Source: Dendrophyllia cribrosa
Taxonomy: Eukaryota > Cnidaria > Anthozoa > Scleractinia > Dendrophylliidae
Length of the DNA stretch: 64,000 nucleotides
Assembly: GCA_024195265.1 (NCBI GenBank)
Contig: JAJLRJ010000004.1
Coordinates: 4,023,659-4,087,658 of the forward strand
Reading direction: 5' to 3'
The notes under the pieces were generated by a model. The model saw only the letters and a program-made list of their open reading frames with translations, was not told where the DNA came from and made no database searches. Shown here piece after piece: positions 1-10,914 of this stretch (positions are counted from its first letter, which is position 1; each line of letters starts with the position of its first letter). The translations under genes and the position numbers were made by a program.

Positions 1-158
1 TATTATATTTGTTTTTTATTTATTTCTCTTTAAAATATTTTTTGGTTAGTTAGTTATTTTCATCTTTTTTTTATAAATTGTTATAACTTTTAATGTTCCG
101 GAATGTTCCGGATTGTTCCGGAATGTTCCGTGTTCATGGTTTTATCGACGCTCGTTAA

Positions 159-533
159 CCCTATTCGGCCTGGGGGGGGGGGGGGGGGGGGGGGGGCACA
201 AAGTGCCGCCCTAACTTTCAACATTCATAACTTTTTAAATATGTATTCAAACGCCATCAAACTTTGTGACTTTTCCTAAAATTTATCTGGCAACAATTTC
301 ATGTGACAATTTTTTGCTCACGTGACTTGATGTTTCCATGGCAACACGATTTTGACAGCCATGTTTTTTGAAATTTGCATATTTATACCTTTGAATGAAG
401 AAAAACAATGTTTATTGGTATAACCTTTGTATTTTTACGTCATTTAGCGTTTATTTATTGGTTTTGATTAATGTTCTTGAAGTTGCCCCCTCCCAGGCCC
501 AGGAACTTAAAAAAAAGCCCAGGCTGAATAGGT
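159..533. mobile_element. TTAA-flanked CCC-type MITE
   Basis: The sequence TTAA at 155-158 is followed by CCCTATTCGGCCTGGG, and the near inverse CCCAGGCTGAATAGG precedes TTAA at 534-537. A TTAA duplication with CCC termini is the signature of piggyBac-type non-autonomous elements. The interior holds a 25-base poly-G run (172-196). A 67-codon frame at 395-598 overlaps the right end and shows no recognisable domain; I do not call it a gene. Confidence 0.6.
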
Positions 534-598
534 TTAATACGGACTGTTTCCGTAGTCCCTTCGATGTCCTTATTAAAGGCGTTCGTACAAGCATTTAA

Positions 599-1380
599 TT
601 TTTTCCGACTGAGGCACTAAGTGTTTTAATTCGCCTCATGCTAGCTATGACCCTGATTTATTTAGTGTCTAGACTAACTATCTTCTGTAGTAAGCCGTTC
701 CAAACGAACAGACAAGTAGGGTATGCTTAATTTAAATGTGTATAATCTCCAAAAATTTGTAGTTGTACAAATTTCACACTAATGGACATATTGTTGAGCA
801 TGTCGAGATTGTGTGATAGAGGTTAAGGGTAATTTTGACCCATACTTCCTTTCGGTCTTAGCGCTTATGTGTACTATAGTTCACGTATACTGTATACAAA
901 GCACTGCTTTTGCTGCTTTTGATCTTGCAAACTGACGAGTAAGCAGTAAAGGAAACTGGAAATGCGTTTTAAATGGTAAGTTCAGCCGTTTATAATATCA
1001 TCAGATTGTCCGATAACTATGCAAGCTTCGTTACTTTTTGCTTTCGAATCCGTCGGTGACCCAGGAAGTTAACTCTTTCTTGTTCGACAAACGTTATAGT
1101 GGCCTACCTTTGTTTTAAGTTGGGAAGTTTTCGTTTTTTCAATCGTTCGTGGGACTTTGGTGTGTTTCACGTTGGTTTCACTTTGATTGAATTATGAACA
1201 AATCAATGAAATCAAATTCGATTTCAATGTTTGGACATACTTAGTTTTGAGCCGCAAAAGACAAGTCTGCTTGAGAGAAACACAATTGAAATTAGTTAAT
1301 CTTTTTTTTAAATTGCGTTTTTATCCCTGTAGCCGGTAGAATGGTAAAGTGAATGTAGGAAACACGTTTGTATTCACTAG
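599..1380. other. no gene seen
   Basis: This stretch is AT-rich, has no open frame of useful length on either strand and shows no clear repeat boundary. I see nothing in it that I can name. Confidence 0.5.
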
Positions 1381-1385
1381 GTGTG

Positions 1386-1635
1386 GTTTTCACTGCGACG
1401 GAGTCGTAGTCGGAGTCGTAAGAGCGCTTTCGACCTAGTGAAAATCGAAAATCGGAGTCGTAATCGAAGTCATAAGCTCGACGGAATCGGAGTCGAAAGA
1501 ATCAGAACGGTTCCATTTTCTTCCGATTCCACTTATGACTCCGTAATCTTCTTCCTATTCCGTCGGTTTGATTTTCACTACATCGTAACGCTCTGCGCCG
1601 CTTCTGACTCTGACTCTGTCGAAAGTGAAAAAGAG
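1386..1635. repeat. hairpin MITE rich in GAGTCG units
   Basis: Both ends read TTTTCAC inward, and the two halves are imperfect inverted copies built from repeated GAGTCG/GACTC units. The whole 250 bp can fold on itself. It has no coding capacity. Open frames across it are by-products of the repeat. Confidence 0.55.
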
Positions 1636-1804
1636 CCTTAAAACAAAAGAAATCCACTTTACATTTATATTTACATTTATTGCCTTGTAACATCACAAAG
1701 TGACATACGTGCAAGCTTCCACAAAAAAAAAGATGAAGAAAGAAGTCAACTAAAAATTAAATACAGAAGTAAATAGAAAAAGGCTTAAATAAAATGGAAT
1801 AAAA

Positions 1805-2228
1805 TTACAACGAAAAAATGTGATCAGAGATGGTGGTCTTGAATTTTGTGACGGAGTCTATCGATAAATAATCAGATGGAAGACTGTTCCAGTCAGTGAT
1901 AGTTCTCAGCCAGAAACTATATTTATAAGTGTCACAGGGTGTCTGGAGAGGAATAAATTTTAACGGATGCCGATGATCAGTCACGCAGCCCTCTTCTCTC
2001 GTATACATTCCTGTTACAAAGCGTGCTGCTCTTCGTTCGTTCGAGCCAGTTCTTTTGATATGCTCTATAAAGAACCCATACCGTGCGGTCATATTCCAAT
2101 GTTGGTCTCACTAAAGATTTGTAAGCCTGGTCCTTAACTTTCTGTGGGAAAAGATGTAGATTACTCTTAATAAAGCCAAGGATCTCATTGGCTTTATTCT
2201 TGATGTTGACGATGTGTGGGTAATAGGT
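1805..2228 (-). pseudogene. LINE reverse transcriptase, C-terminal fragment
   Basis: On the minus strand the translation of 2200-2100 reads NKANEILGFIKSN and AYKSLVRPTLEY, and the following frame ends with RAARFV, TGMY, FFxRTxxDWNSLP-type residues. This is the conserved tail after the RT domain of CR1/Jockey-like LINEs. The two parts are in different frames and there is no catalytic core, so it is a truncated, dead 3' fragment. Its minus orientation is opposite to the larger LINE in this window, so it is a separate insertion. Confidence 0.75.
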
Positions 2229-2386
2229 CCATGATAACCGTCACGAATATAGGGCCTCCTACACATTATCATGACCATATTGTAGAATATTTAACGTACT
2301 CGTAGTACCTGTAGTACTTGTAGTACCTGTAGTACTTGTAGTACCTGTAGTACCTATAGTACCTGTAGTACTCGTAGTACCTGTAG
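2229..2386 (-). repeat. GTAGTACCT microsatellite plus 60-80 bp flank, inverted copy
   Basis: About 11 copies of a 9-base GTAGTACCT-like unit (2299-2386) adjoin a flank (2229-2298). Together they are the reverse complement of 35045-35405. The two copies point away from the LINE lying between them, so they form an inverted bracket around it. Confidence 0.8.
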
Positions 2387-2885
2387 ATGATCTTGGTCAA
2401 AAGAAAAAAGCCGGATTCAAGCCATCGTCTATGGTCGACATGAAACCATGTGAAGATCTCCATCGTTATCTGGTCGACAAATTTCACTCCTCGACTAAAT
2501 CGAAAACAGTTTTCTTCGAGAAAATCGATTTATCCACCTACAAACCCACGGCGAAAGTGGCATCCTTTATAACATCGGAGGATCGTCTGCTGTTATGGAT
2601 CAAAACCTTTATAGTACGCTACTTCGAACATTTAAACACCATGGGATATCGTGTTACGTGGCAAGAACAAGAATCGTACAGTTGCGCAACCAAGAGCGAC
2701 AAAATTACCCTGCATATTTATGCCGTAGAAGATAACGATGAAGATCAACCAGAACTAATCACTATTTCTATCTTTATTTCTACTGGTTGAATAATGATTC
2801 AAGGGAAGAAATTCGCCGAGTGGAGCGGAGACGAATTTCCGGAGCTGTTATCAATCGTAAACAGTCTTGAGTCTTCAGGTAACCC
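2387..2885 (+). pseudogene. LINE ORF1, 5' part
   Basis: The frame starting at 2431 runs through one in-frame TGA (2788-2790) to 2885, where a DNA transposon interrupts it. After removal of the transposon and one copy of its TAG duplication, the same frame continues from 9002 without a break, which ties this segment to the ORF1 of the LINE at 9.0-10.8 kb. The N-terminal part has a pattern (F-STG, I-QGKK, W, EFPEL) that I have seen in other multicopy invertebrate ORFs. No function is known to me. The 5' end of the LINE abuts the microsatellite. Confidence 0.75.
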
Positions 2886-2888
2886 TAG

Positions 2889-3230
2889 TAGTCCATCAGC
2901 TAGGGTGGTTGTATGGCTCACTTAAGGGGAACAAACAAAACTTGTACAATCTTAATCTTTGACTATTAAGCATCATAAAAATGTGTGATAGCAAGGATAG
3001 AACGGTAGCTTTCACTTTGTAAATCGAGTTTTAAATTTGCCCCTCATACCCTCCTTTTGGCCGCCATCTTGGATTTCTAAAAAACCTTTAAAAAATGTTA
3101 TTCTTTCTTAAATGCACACGATCTTTTGCCTAGACGTATATTTGGAATAATACGTATCTGAGATATTATTTCAGCATTGTTTACGGTTATTCAAGTTATA
3201 ATGACGTCATAAATGACGTCACAGTGACCG
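2889..3230 (+). repeat. left terminal inverted repeat of XPG-nuclease transposon 1
   Basis: It matches the reverse complement of 8645-8998 in blocks: the outer 13 bp, then a strongly conserved block at 2910-3078 (GGCTCACTTAAGGGGAAC, GACTATTAAGCATCAT, GGCCGCCATCTTGGA), then a TGACGTCA-rich block near 3200-3230. Confidence 0.85.
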
Positions 3231-3735
3231 CCATTTTGTTTTCTAGCCTGTGTATTCAACCGGTATCTCAATCATCTGAAATAACTAAATTACCATAAAG
3301 GCGCTCTACATCACAATGAAAAACGCGCTTAAAGCCATTGCTAACGTCTTTTTCTATGTTTAGTTACGCATACAACGCCATGCATTATTATATCAGAAAT
3401 TAGAGTAGATAACTAGGTCCACACTTCAGTCTAGAGCTCGTTTGAGTTCAGAAGCGCCACGATCGTATAACGTCCTTCTTCACTGCTGTCACTTGCATAT
3501 GGGATCTATAACATAAATATACGTTCATGTCATGTACTGCTTTTGCGTCTTGAACAAAGTAGCTGAAAAAAGAAAAACGTTCATACGCACGAGTTTCAGA
3601 AAGCTTATACAAAACGTATCCCGTCAAGAGGGATCTTGCTATATCGAACGTGAAGAAAGACACAACAAAAGGTAATAACTATCTTTCTGTTCGCCATTCC
3701 AAGTGACCCACACCTTGTGAACGTACTTACCCGTA

Positions 3736-6700
3736 TCAATCTTCTACATCTTCAGAGTCACTATCCCCACTCTCATACTGAACACCATCATCAGTTGCCA
3801 TATTGTCACACTGGATACTGCACATGTCAGTGCACTTCAGACCCGCCTTCAAGCAGCAGCAGTTCTCGACCGTGCATGCTCTCTTGCACGTACAGGAGAG
3901 TAGTTCCAGGACCTCTTCTGGAGCCGGCTTAGATCCAAGCCACATAAATTCCACGACGTTAGAGGTATTGTCTACTTCCCAGCCGTGCCCATGAGGGGAG
4001 GGGATTACCGGAAGTGGAAAGATGGCTCTTCTCCAGATAGCTGCTTGATAATTCGCTCTTGTAACGTGAAGTCGTAGAGATGACTCGCATGGTGGCAGAG
4101 CCTCTGGCTCGACTTTCCCGCCTCTAGCGCAGTGGATCTCATAGCGCAGCACATCCACGCTCTGGCACTTCTTCCCGTACAGCTGACACACGAGTGCCTC
4201 CGTATCTTTAAAGGTCTCCTCAGATACAACCCACTCCTCCCCGATACTCGCCATAGCTCGGACGTACCTTTCATTGCGTTGGAGAAGCTGGACTGCTTTC
4301 CACTTCCCTTTACCAGAGAAGGCAGAGATGGTATCACAGCCTGTGATCGCGTGTACGCCGATTAGGGCTTTCATGAAGCAGTGCTTGTCAATGCCTGGGT
4401 CGAGTTGCTTCTCCAAGCTGTTAACAACTATAGAAAGTTCTATTATCCTGGTCTTCGCGCCTCTTCCTTTCTTCATGTAGCACTTTCCAAGGTTTCGGCT
4501 ATGGGCAAGCAGTAGGACAAAGACGTCAGTGTCATCGGAGTGGATGACGCACGTGCCTCCCGCGTGCTGAGCATGGAGAACCATGCGTGTATCAGCCTCT
4601 TCGTGATTACACTCTAGCTCAGGAACAGGGTCGCATGTGGCTGCGTCTAGTCGCCAGCACTGATCTTCGGTTGTCACGTACATGATCCGGTTGCCGAGCC
4701 TGCCTCTGAATGCTTCTGTCTTCCACTGTGACACGAGGAATTTGACGATCTCAGGCTTGTTTGCGGTGACACTGAGCAGCTTGTTCCATGACTTCACCGT
4801 ATAGGCAGGGAGTATGTTCTTGTATTGTACACCGTCAGAGGTAGACACTCTTTTCAATCTTTCGACATTCTTGATTGATACCTCGCGATACACGTCGAAC
4901 ACAACATCTACACGCCTGCTGCCAGTGCTCGTCACCACCTCAAACACTTTCTCAGCGACCACAAGGAACGTAGCTCCAGAGGGGATCTTCAACTTCTGCA
5001 AGACTGCCATTCCATCGAAAATGCTGGTTGCGTTCTCTGAGTATTTCTCGGTGACTGTGATGCGTCGCTCTAACTGTTGGGAAAGTTTGGCTTTGCTTGT
5101 CTTTCGCGGGAGTCCATAAGGATCGGCAAGAGACCAAGGAAGAGGACCAAGAGGATAGGTGAAAACAACTTTCATGTCAATGTGACGAAACTGTCCGAGA
5201 AGTGCCATCCGAGCAAATACATCACGATCCATACGAAGAGGAAGTACTAGATCCTTGTTGCGAACCTTACGAACAGCCTTCAGATCCTTAAAAGACTTCA
5301 GCTTGGCTTTCTTCAATGGATCGAAGTAGTCTGAAGTGGGATTGGCTGAGCAACGGTTCACTACAAAGTCATTCGCTGCCTGCTTTCCCTTGCTCTTGGC
5401 CTGCAGTAAGTCATCACTTACTTCTGCTGTCGCTTCGATACCCGTGGACAAGCTCGTGAATGCTGCATCTTGTTTCCATGGATTGGTGAATACATCCTCA
5501 AGCAGATCCACCAGCTTTCCTACGGCTTTGTTGTCTTCTTTAATGCGTGCTGGAGCCAACTCCTTATGGGTGTAGGTCTGGGATAAAGTAATGGACAAAT
5601 GCTCGCGAAGAAGCTTCCTGTACACACCACGCCTTGTGTCATTGAGCACCCATCTCTGAGTCGCGGCAAAATTAGCACTAAACCCGATGTAGCCTCCTCC
5701 CGTCTTGCAGTCGCGATTAATGGTGTTCTCAATGGTCTTGTCAGCTTCATTTCGTCCAAAAGGATTACGGCCCCCCATCTGAACGGAAAATTGGCCTCTG
5801 TTGAAGGCTGCGTAAACCTCCGGCATTCTGACAGACAGATGACGCATGTCGTTCAGAAATGGGATGAGATAGCGCGCGTAGTTTTGGCGATCATACGCAA
5901 ATGCCCATGGAATCACCTCCTCGATGCATGACAGGTACAACTCCCAGCTACCAGTGCGCGACGCGTAGATGAGGTTCAGCATCAGCTCGCACAGCTCCAA
6001 ATACGAGAGCCAGAACCTCCCTAAGTTTGAGCCTTTCTCCTTCATTTCCTGTACATAGACATGGAACTGCTCTCCAAACTCGCGGAACTCGCGGCTGTTC
6101 ATCGCTCGCTCAAACTCTTCTTGGTTCAGTTCTAGTTTCAGCCGTTCCAAGTTCAAGGTCGGCAATGACTGGACTGAAGACTCAAACTCTTTCAAGAGCA
6201 ATCTCATGAGGGCTTCATACACACATTTATGAAGACGCACCGCTCGATTGTACTGTTTTCCATTTAGAGCCTTATCCACTGAACCCTCTGCCACAACATC
6301 GCTCTGGACAGCTAGTTCTCTAAGCCCTGCATCCCCGAATCGGCTTCCGATGACCCCTAAGAGCATTAGCAACAAATGAAAACCTCCCATCATTATGACT
6401 AGGCCAACGAATAGCTCCTTGTGTTTCCAGTAAACCTCCATGGCCTTGGCATAAAAAGCCTGATCAAAAACACAAACAACAGCATTCAACTGCAGCCGAT
6501 CTTTTATCTCACACCCTCGAGACAGCACCTCGTACGCGGTCTTCAGGTCAGTGGCAGGAGAGTCTATAGTGTCCAAATAACTAATTGTACTCTCCACAAC
6601 CACAACACGATCGCGGACTTTAATGTTAAAGCCAGTCCACCCAGGCACTAGCAATAATGGGTGCGTTTCGAGCTTTCTGACCTCGAGCCATACGAGGTAG

Positions 6701-6849
6701 CGCAATGTCAGTTCCTTTGCTTTGTCAATATAAGAAGAACTTACTCCGAGGTTTTGAACGTGCAGCAGTTCCCCTGGCCCCTCCCGTTTTCCGCCGTAGT
6801 ACTCGGGGATCTCTCTAGTCACCACAGTCGCTGGTAGGGATCTCCTGCA
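3736..6849 (-). CDS. XPG/FEN-like nuclease protein of the transposon, C-terminal portion
   Basis: This is about 1037 codons, in frame with the ORF ending at 6850 and separated from it only by one TAA (6850-6852). Near residue 770 it has HEEADTRMVLHAQ, then HSDDTDVFVLLL, then ITGCDTISAFSGKGKWKA. The order E-x-A-D, D-x-D, G-C-D with a following GKGK helix matches the I-domain of XPG/FEN nucleases (EAD, DxD, SGCDY, GIG). The C-terminus carries a cysteine cluster (CTCKRAC, CCCLKAGLKCTDMC) likely to bind zinc, and ends in an acidic tail. Function in transposition is inferred from its position as the only long frame in the element. No ATG is needed if the upstream frame is continuous. It could also be a second protein expressed separately. 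Confidence 0.7.
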   Translation of the reverse strand, partial: CRRSLPATVVTREIPEYYGGKREGPGELLHVQNLGVSSSYIDKAKELTLRYLVWLEVRKLETHPLLLVPGWTGFNIKVRDRVVVVESTISYLDTIDSPATDLKTAYEVLSRGCEIKDRLQLNAVVCVFDQAFYAKAMEVYWKHKELFVGLVIMMGGFHLLLMLLGVIGSRFGDAGLRELAVQSDVVAEGSVDKALNGKQYNRAVRLHKCVYEALMRLLLKEFESSVQSLPTLNLERLKLELNQEEFERAMNSREFREFGEQFHVYVQEMKEKGSNLGRFWLSYLELCELMLNLIYASRTGSWELYLSCIEEVIPWAFAYDRQNYARYLIPFLNDMRHLSVRMPEVYAAFNRGQFSVQMGGRNPFGRNEADKTIENTINRDCKTGGGYIGFSANFAATQRWVLNDTRRGVYRKLLREHLSITLSQTYTHKELAPARIKEDNKAVGKLVDLLEDVFTNPWKQDAAFTSLSTGIEATAEVSDDLLQAKSKGKQAANDFVVNRCSANPTSDYFDPLKKAKLKSFKDLKAVRKVRNKDLVLPLRMDRDVFARMALLGQFRHIDMKVVFTYPLGPLPWSLADPYGLPRKTSKAKLSQQLERRITVTEKYSENATSIFDGMAVLQKLKIPSGATFLVVAEKVFEVVTSTGSRRVDVVFDVYREVSIKNVERLKRVSTSDGVQYKNILPAYTVKSWNKLLSVTANKPEIVKFLVSQWKTEAFRGRLGNRIMYVTTEDQCWRLDAATCDPVPELECNHEEADTRMVLHAQHAGGTCVIHSDDTDVFVLLLAHSRNLGKCYMKKGRGAKTRIIELSIVVNSLEKQLDPGIDKHCFMKALIGVHAITGCDTISAFSGKGKWKAVQLLQRNERYVRAMASIGEEWVVSEETFKDTEALVCQLYGKKCQSVDVLRYEIHCARGGKVEPEALPPCESSLRLHVTRANYQAAIWRRAIFPLPVIPSPHGHGWEVDNTSNVVEFMWLGSKPAPEEVLELLSCTCKRACTVENCCCLKAGLKCTDMCSIQCDNMATDDGVQYESGDSDSEDVED

Positions 6850-8391
6850 TTACTTCGCTACTGGTGGTGCGTAGTCTTGGTCATCTGACTCGTCTCCGCT
6901 CTCTCTCTCATTTCTCTCCGTGACGAGGATGGAGTTCACGCGATGGGATGTTCCAGACCCACTCAGTGTACACTCTAGGTTATCAATGTTATCCGCCACC
7001 ATCAGGGCGACAGTGGACCTGGACTCTTCCTGCATTACACTGGCCGGAATGACGACTCGGTTTTCTCGTTGCTCGTTGATAACTTCTAACGCATACTCGG
7101 TCTCAATCTCTTCTACTAGGTCGTAACTTACGCCATGGCCGTACTTATTGATAAGCTTCACAATCTCTGTGTTATTACACAGGGCCTTCACAACAGAAGG
7201 AAATAACACGCTTTTTGGAGTTCTCACAACTCCATTTGTAACAGAAAAAACAATATCTTGTGCGAAAGATTCTTTCAGCCTTATTGTTCTCTCTGTACTG
7301 CTGCTCTCACTGTCGAGTGATTTCCCAGAAATAAGCACAGTCAAAAAGACGTCGAGTAGATGTGGAATATAGTCATTAGTTCTACTTGGTTTCAATTCAT
7401 CCTCTTTAGGCGGCCAAGACATCTGCGGGTTAAGATCTTTTATTTCATTGTTAATTAATCGTGCAGTTTTTATCACATCCTTTTCGTCATCACTCCTGGG
7501 ACCTTTTAGCGACTCTAGCTCGGTTTTGAGCTCAAAGAAATCCAGGACGGCTTTGTCTTTCGGTAATGTGTTTGGATACATTAACACCTTGTTATACTGG
7601 TAAGTGATAAAATTAATTTCCGGAAACATGTTTGACAGCTTTCGCATGAGGTTCTTTTTGTGTGATTCTGGTACAGTTGCTCCTAGTTCACTAGCTTTGT
7701 TCAGAAACAGTTCTTTCGCAACTTTATATTCGATTACTTCAGGGTAGGCAATCAAATCTTCGCACAAACAGTACACAGCTTCATAAACTGGTTGTAATGG
7801 GCAATCTGTTTCATCCGACCTTTGACCTTCGTTTGTATTGGAATAAATTATTCTTACGAAACTTTTGTAGCAAGAAGCGTGATACTTCGCTTCGCTAGAA
7901 ATGAGATCTTTTGCACATATTCCAATCACATCCCGAGCTACCTCACTCATAGCAGTGTTTTGTTGTACATGAAGAGAAGCACATGCTCTTACCGTTTCAT
8001 CGGCGCGCAATTCCTGCACACTGTGTAGCTTCTCTCTGGTCTTCGTGTTTGGCTTGTACTTTGACGTTTTACAAAACAAACATTGATCTGGCAGAATCGC
8101 TGAGCTTGGCTGATTTCCTTCTCTAGAGCTTCTCCTAGGTGCACGTCCAGTTGCCGCATCATCAGATGGTTTGTTAGCGACCTGCAAATCTCTCTTGTTG
8201 GTGAACTCGGCTCGGCAATTGCGATGATATTTGATGGGATTTTCGGGGAATTCGCTTTCAGTTGAAGCCTCCAAAATTGGTTTGTGATTCCGGATCGCGG
8301 CAGCACGGTATAAGGTTGTCCATGAAGATATATCTCTGCACTGGGCTAGCTTTGAATCCGAACAACCGCATATAATGCATTCGTCTGCCAT
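6850..8391 (-). CDS. C2HC-module N-terminal portion of the transposon protein
   Basis: This frame of 513 residues starts at an ATG (8389-8391). It holds two similar modules: CIICGC followed by YHRNCRAEF, and CLFCKT followed by YHASCYKSF. Each is C-x2-C plus H-x3-C, a likely zinc-binding unit, and the same two modules open the related copy at 38109. The frame ends at a TAA directly before the nuclease portion, in the same frame and 25 bases ahead of any candidate internal start. Either this copy has one nonsense mutation in a protein of about 1550 residues, or two proteins are made. The sequence is otherwise fully open, so the copy looks young. Confidence 0.7.
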   Translation of the reverse strand: MADECIICGCSDSKLAQCRDISSWTTLYRAAAIRNHKPILEASTESEFPENPIKYHRNCRAEFTNKRDLQVANKPSDDAATGRAPRRSSREGNQPSSAILPDQCLFCKTSKYKPNTKTREKLHSVQELRADETVRACASLHVQQNTAMSEVARDVIGICAKDLISSEAKYHASCYKSFVRIIYSNTNEGQRSDETDCPLQPVYEAVYCLCEDLIAYPEVIEYKVAKELFLNKASELGATVPESHKKNLMRKLSNMFPEINFITYQYNKVLMYPNTLPKDKAVLDFFELKTELESLKGPRSDDEKDVIKTARLINNEIKDLNPQMSWPPKEDELKPSRTNDYIPHLLDVFLTVLISGKSLDSESSSTERTIRLKESFAQDIVFSVTNGVVRTPKSVLFPSVVKALCNNTEIVKLINKYGHGVSYDLVEEIETEYALEVINEQRENRVVIPASVMQEESRSTVALMVADNIDNLECTLSGSGTSHRVNSILVTERNERESGDESDDQDYAPPVAK

Positions 8392-8644
8392 TGATCATGT
8401 TGCAGAAGTAATACTTTCACTTTCGCAGCGGGGCGAAAAAAATGTTCGTGAGACCACGTGTTTGGGAACTGGGGTTGGGGGTAGGAAACAGGCAATTGTT
8501 TTGAGGGGGCTTTATTCAACACACTTGCAATGTATGCAATATATTTCATCTACTTGCTCTCTTTTCTGAAATAATTGTGAAAACCCCACAAAGGTTTTTT
8601 TGCAATGATTTTAAGTGCAAACTGGTGATATTGTGACCAATAAT

Positions 8645-8998
8645 CAGGCATTGTGACGTCACATATGACGTCACCTAGTTATAATTCAAGCACTAGAATA
8701 GACGGAAATCATGTTTGTAGTTACAGTACGTTCTAAATTTGCGTTTGAAACGTGATTCGTTCCATTAAGAGAATACAAGCAACTTTGTAGCCTTCCCAAA
8801 AAGTCCAAGATGGCGGCCAAAAGGAGGGTTTGAGGGGCAAATTTAAAATTCGATTTCCAAAGTGAAAGCTACCGTTCTATCCTTGCTATCATACATTTTT
8901 ATGATGCTTAATAGTCAAAAATTAAGATAAGACATATTTCGGCTGTTCCCCTCAAGTGAGCCATAAACCCAAATTTTCGGATCTCAGCTGATGGACTA
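8645..8998 (-). repeat. right terminal inverted repeat of XPG-nuclease transposon 1
   Basis: Inverse of 2889-3230. The conserved block contains CCAAGATGGCGGCCAAAAG (8808 onward) and ATGATGCTTAATAGTC. The outermost bases are AGCTGATGGACTA. Confidence 0.85.
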
Positions 8999-9001
8999 TA
9001 G

Positions 9002-10803
9002 CTCAAAGAACATTTCTTTGTTTCTTAGGGGCTCATCAAATTTCTTTACAAAGTGTGAAGGCTCTGAAACAGAGGAACTCAACGACATTACTGCTAAAGA
9101 GGATGTTGTGCACGTCAATGAAATCTCAGATGTGACAGAAACATCCAGCGTGGACAAAGGAACTACAGAAACTATCCGGATGTCACAACATATTGAGCCT
9201 CTCTCCCTCACACCAAGTAGATTAAATACATTGGCTACTTTGCGAAACACAGTCGGATTTACGCAGTTTAAGATAACACACACGGGTAACATCGAACAAC
9301 TAAAGGACAAAACTGTCCAGCAAGACCATCTTCTCAAAGTACAAAAAACAACCCTAGGAGGTTTTGCTGACGACTTGGCAAACAATAACAAGCTGCTAAA
9401 TGAAGAACTACAAAAACACGCCGCTCTTATCACAAAATTACAGGACGAAAACCAGGCATCACAGAAGAAACACGCAAAACTATCGGAAGATAATGTAGCC
9501 ATGAAAAGAAAACAAAGCCTACTGGAAGCAGAAGTCGCGTTTCTTAAAGATCAGGTTAAAGCCCTTTGGGAGAAATTGAACGTACACCTACCGGAAAAAG
9601 CCATTATGACTGATACGTCGAGCCAGACTTCCCCCAGCGTAGAGGACGACGGCATAATTTGCGCAACGAATAAAGAATTTGAAAATCCGACTTCTACACC
9701 GGCATGCGCTCAATGGAAAGAAGACGAATTGCTCGTTGTGAATCTACCAACATCTAACTCTTTCTCTCTCCTCCAAGAACCCCCCACAAAACCTCTTGAA
9801 AATGGCAAACAAGACAAGCCAAAGACAGCTAATCCCGAACACCCTACTACGTCCTCTGCTAACAACAACAACACTCGTTCTAATGAAGTGATCTTCCTAT
9901 GTGATTCTAATGGAAAGTTTTTGGACACAAGACAAATGTTTTCATCGAAACACGAAGTCAAGTACATCAGAGCACCACTGATTCAACACGCAAGATCCTA
10001 CTTACAAAATGACGTTCGACTCCTCCTCAATTGATCATACTGCACACGGGAACAAACGACCTTGAGAGAACTAATTCCCCTGAAGAACTTATCTCTAACA
10101 TTTTAATATTGATTACTGAGGCTTCCACAAAATTCCCATCAAGCAAGATATTATTCTCAACACTTCTTCCCCGCAACGACATCCCAACACCGATAATCAA
10201 CACAATAATGATCAATTAATTAATAGCTGCTCAAGAGTACCCAACGTGCAGTTCATTAAACACGACAACCTGTTCGCGGATCAACTCAATATTCTCCACG
10301 ATAACAAGCACATTCTAAAACGACACATAGGGCTTTTCGCCAAAAATCAGAAAGACGCCATTCACGGCCGTATCCGACCAAGAACGACAACATCTTTAAA
10401 TGCCCCGCCAATCCAAAGAGCATCACCAAATCAACCGACATCTTCCCAAGGTCCCAAAACAGTGTTGCGGCATGCATCATACAGCAATGCTGTCAAGAAC
10501 ACACTAACCTGGCCTTACCACCTTCAAACGCAACCTCCGCCCGTACCACTTGCCACACCACAACTACAGCAACGGATACCCCCAGCACCACACCAAACTG
10601 CACCGCATCAAATGCTCCCACATGCTGCGAAACCGCTAAAGCAACAGATACCCCCCACCCCACCAAAAAGTACATCATATGCGCATCCCAACGCACCGCA
10701 TCAAACGCTTGCACATGCTGAAAAAATGGAAACTGCCCGTGAAGAGACACCGATACCTCAGGAAATCATATCCTTCCTGCGATTTGTAAAACCATTTCTA
10801 TAA
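9002..10803 (+). pseudogene. LINE ORF1, main part: coiled coil and SGNH esterase
   Basis: The frame from 2885 resumes here. It carries a long coiled coil (about 9290-9580, heptads of L, K, E), then a linker, then VIFLCDSNGKFLD and, in the next frame, IIILHTGTNDLE. Those are the D-S and G-T-N-D blocks of SGNH/GDSL hydrolases. The ORF1 proteins of CR1/L2-group LINEs are known to carry such an esterase. The frame shifts at about 10034 and again near 10219-10246. A proline/glutamine-rich tail ends at 10803. The protein would bind LINE RNA and lipid-like substrates in the family, but this copy cannot make it intact. Confidence 0.8.
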
Positions 10804-10914
10804 TTAACCATGCAATCTGATTTGAACATTAGTTACTTAATTTAGTAGGATAAATTTTATACCAGTATAATGAGTAAATCTACTAAGTAATTTAGCAATC
10901 TAACATTGGTACCA

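Larger units (their letters stand above)
2889..8998 (-). mobile_element. XPG-nuclease DNA transposon, copy 1 (Academ-like candidate)
   Basis: The termini are TAGTCCATCAGCT (2889) and its inverse ending in GGACTA (8998). They are flanked by an exact 3-bp duplication TAG (2886-2888 and 8999-9001). The target is the ORF1 of a LINE, and the LINE frame is restored when the element is taken out, which proves the boundaries. The inverted repeats extend about 350 bp. The interior carries one long minus-strand coding frame with a single stop. Academ is a named superfamily of eukaryotic DNA transposons reported to carry an XPG-like nuclease and to make 3-4-bp duplications. My placement there is an inference, not an alignment. 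Confidence 0.85.

Noticed and set aside
6850..6860. Mini-intron joining the two ORFs of the XPG-like transposon
   Set aside because: A GTAATG...GCAG string is present but only about 10 bases long, far too short for a spliceosomal intron.
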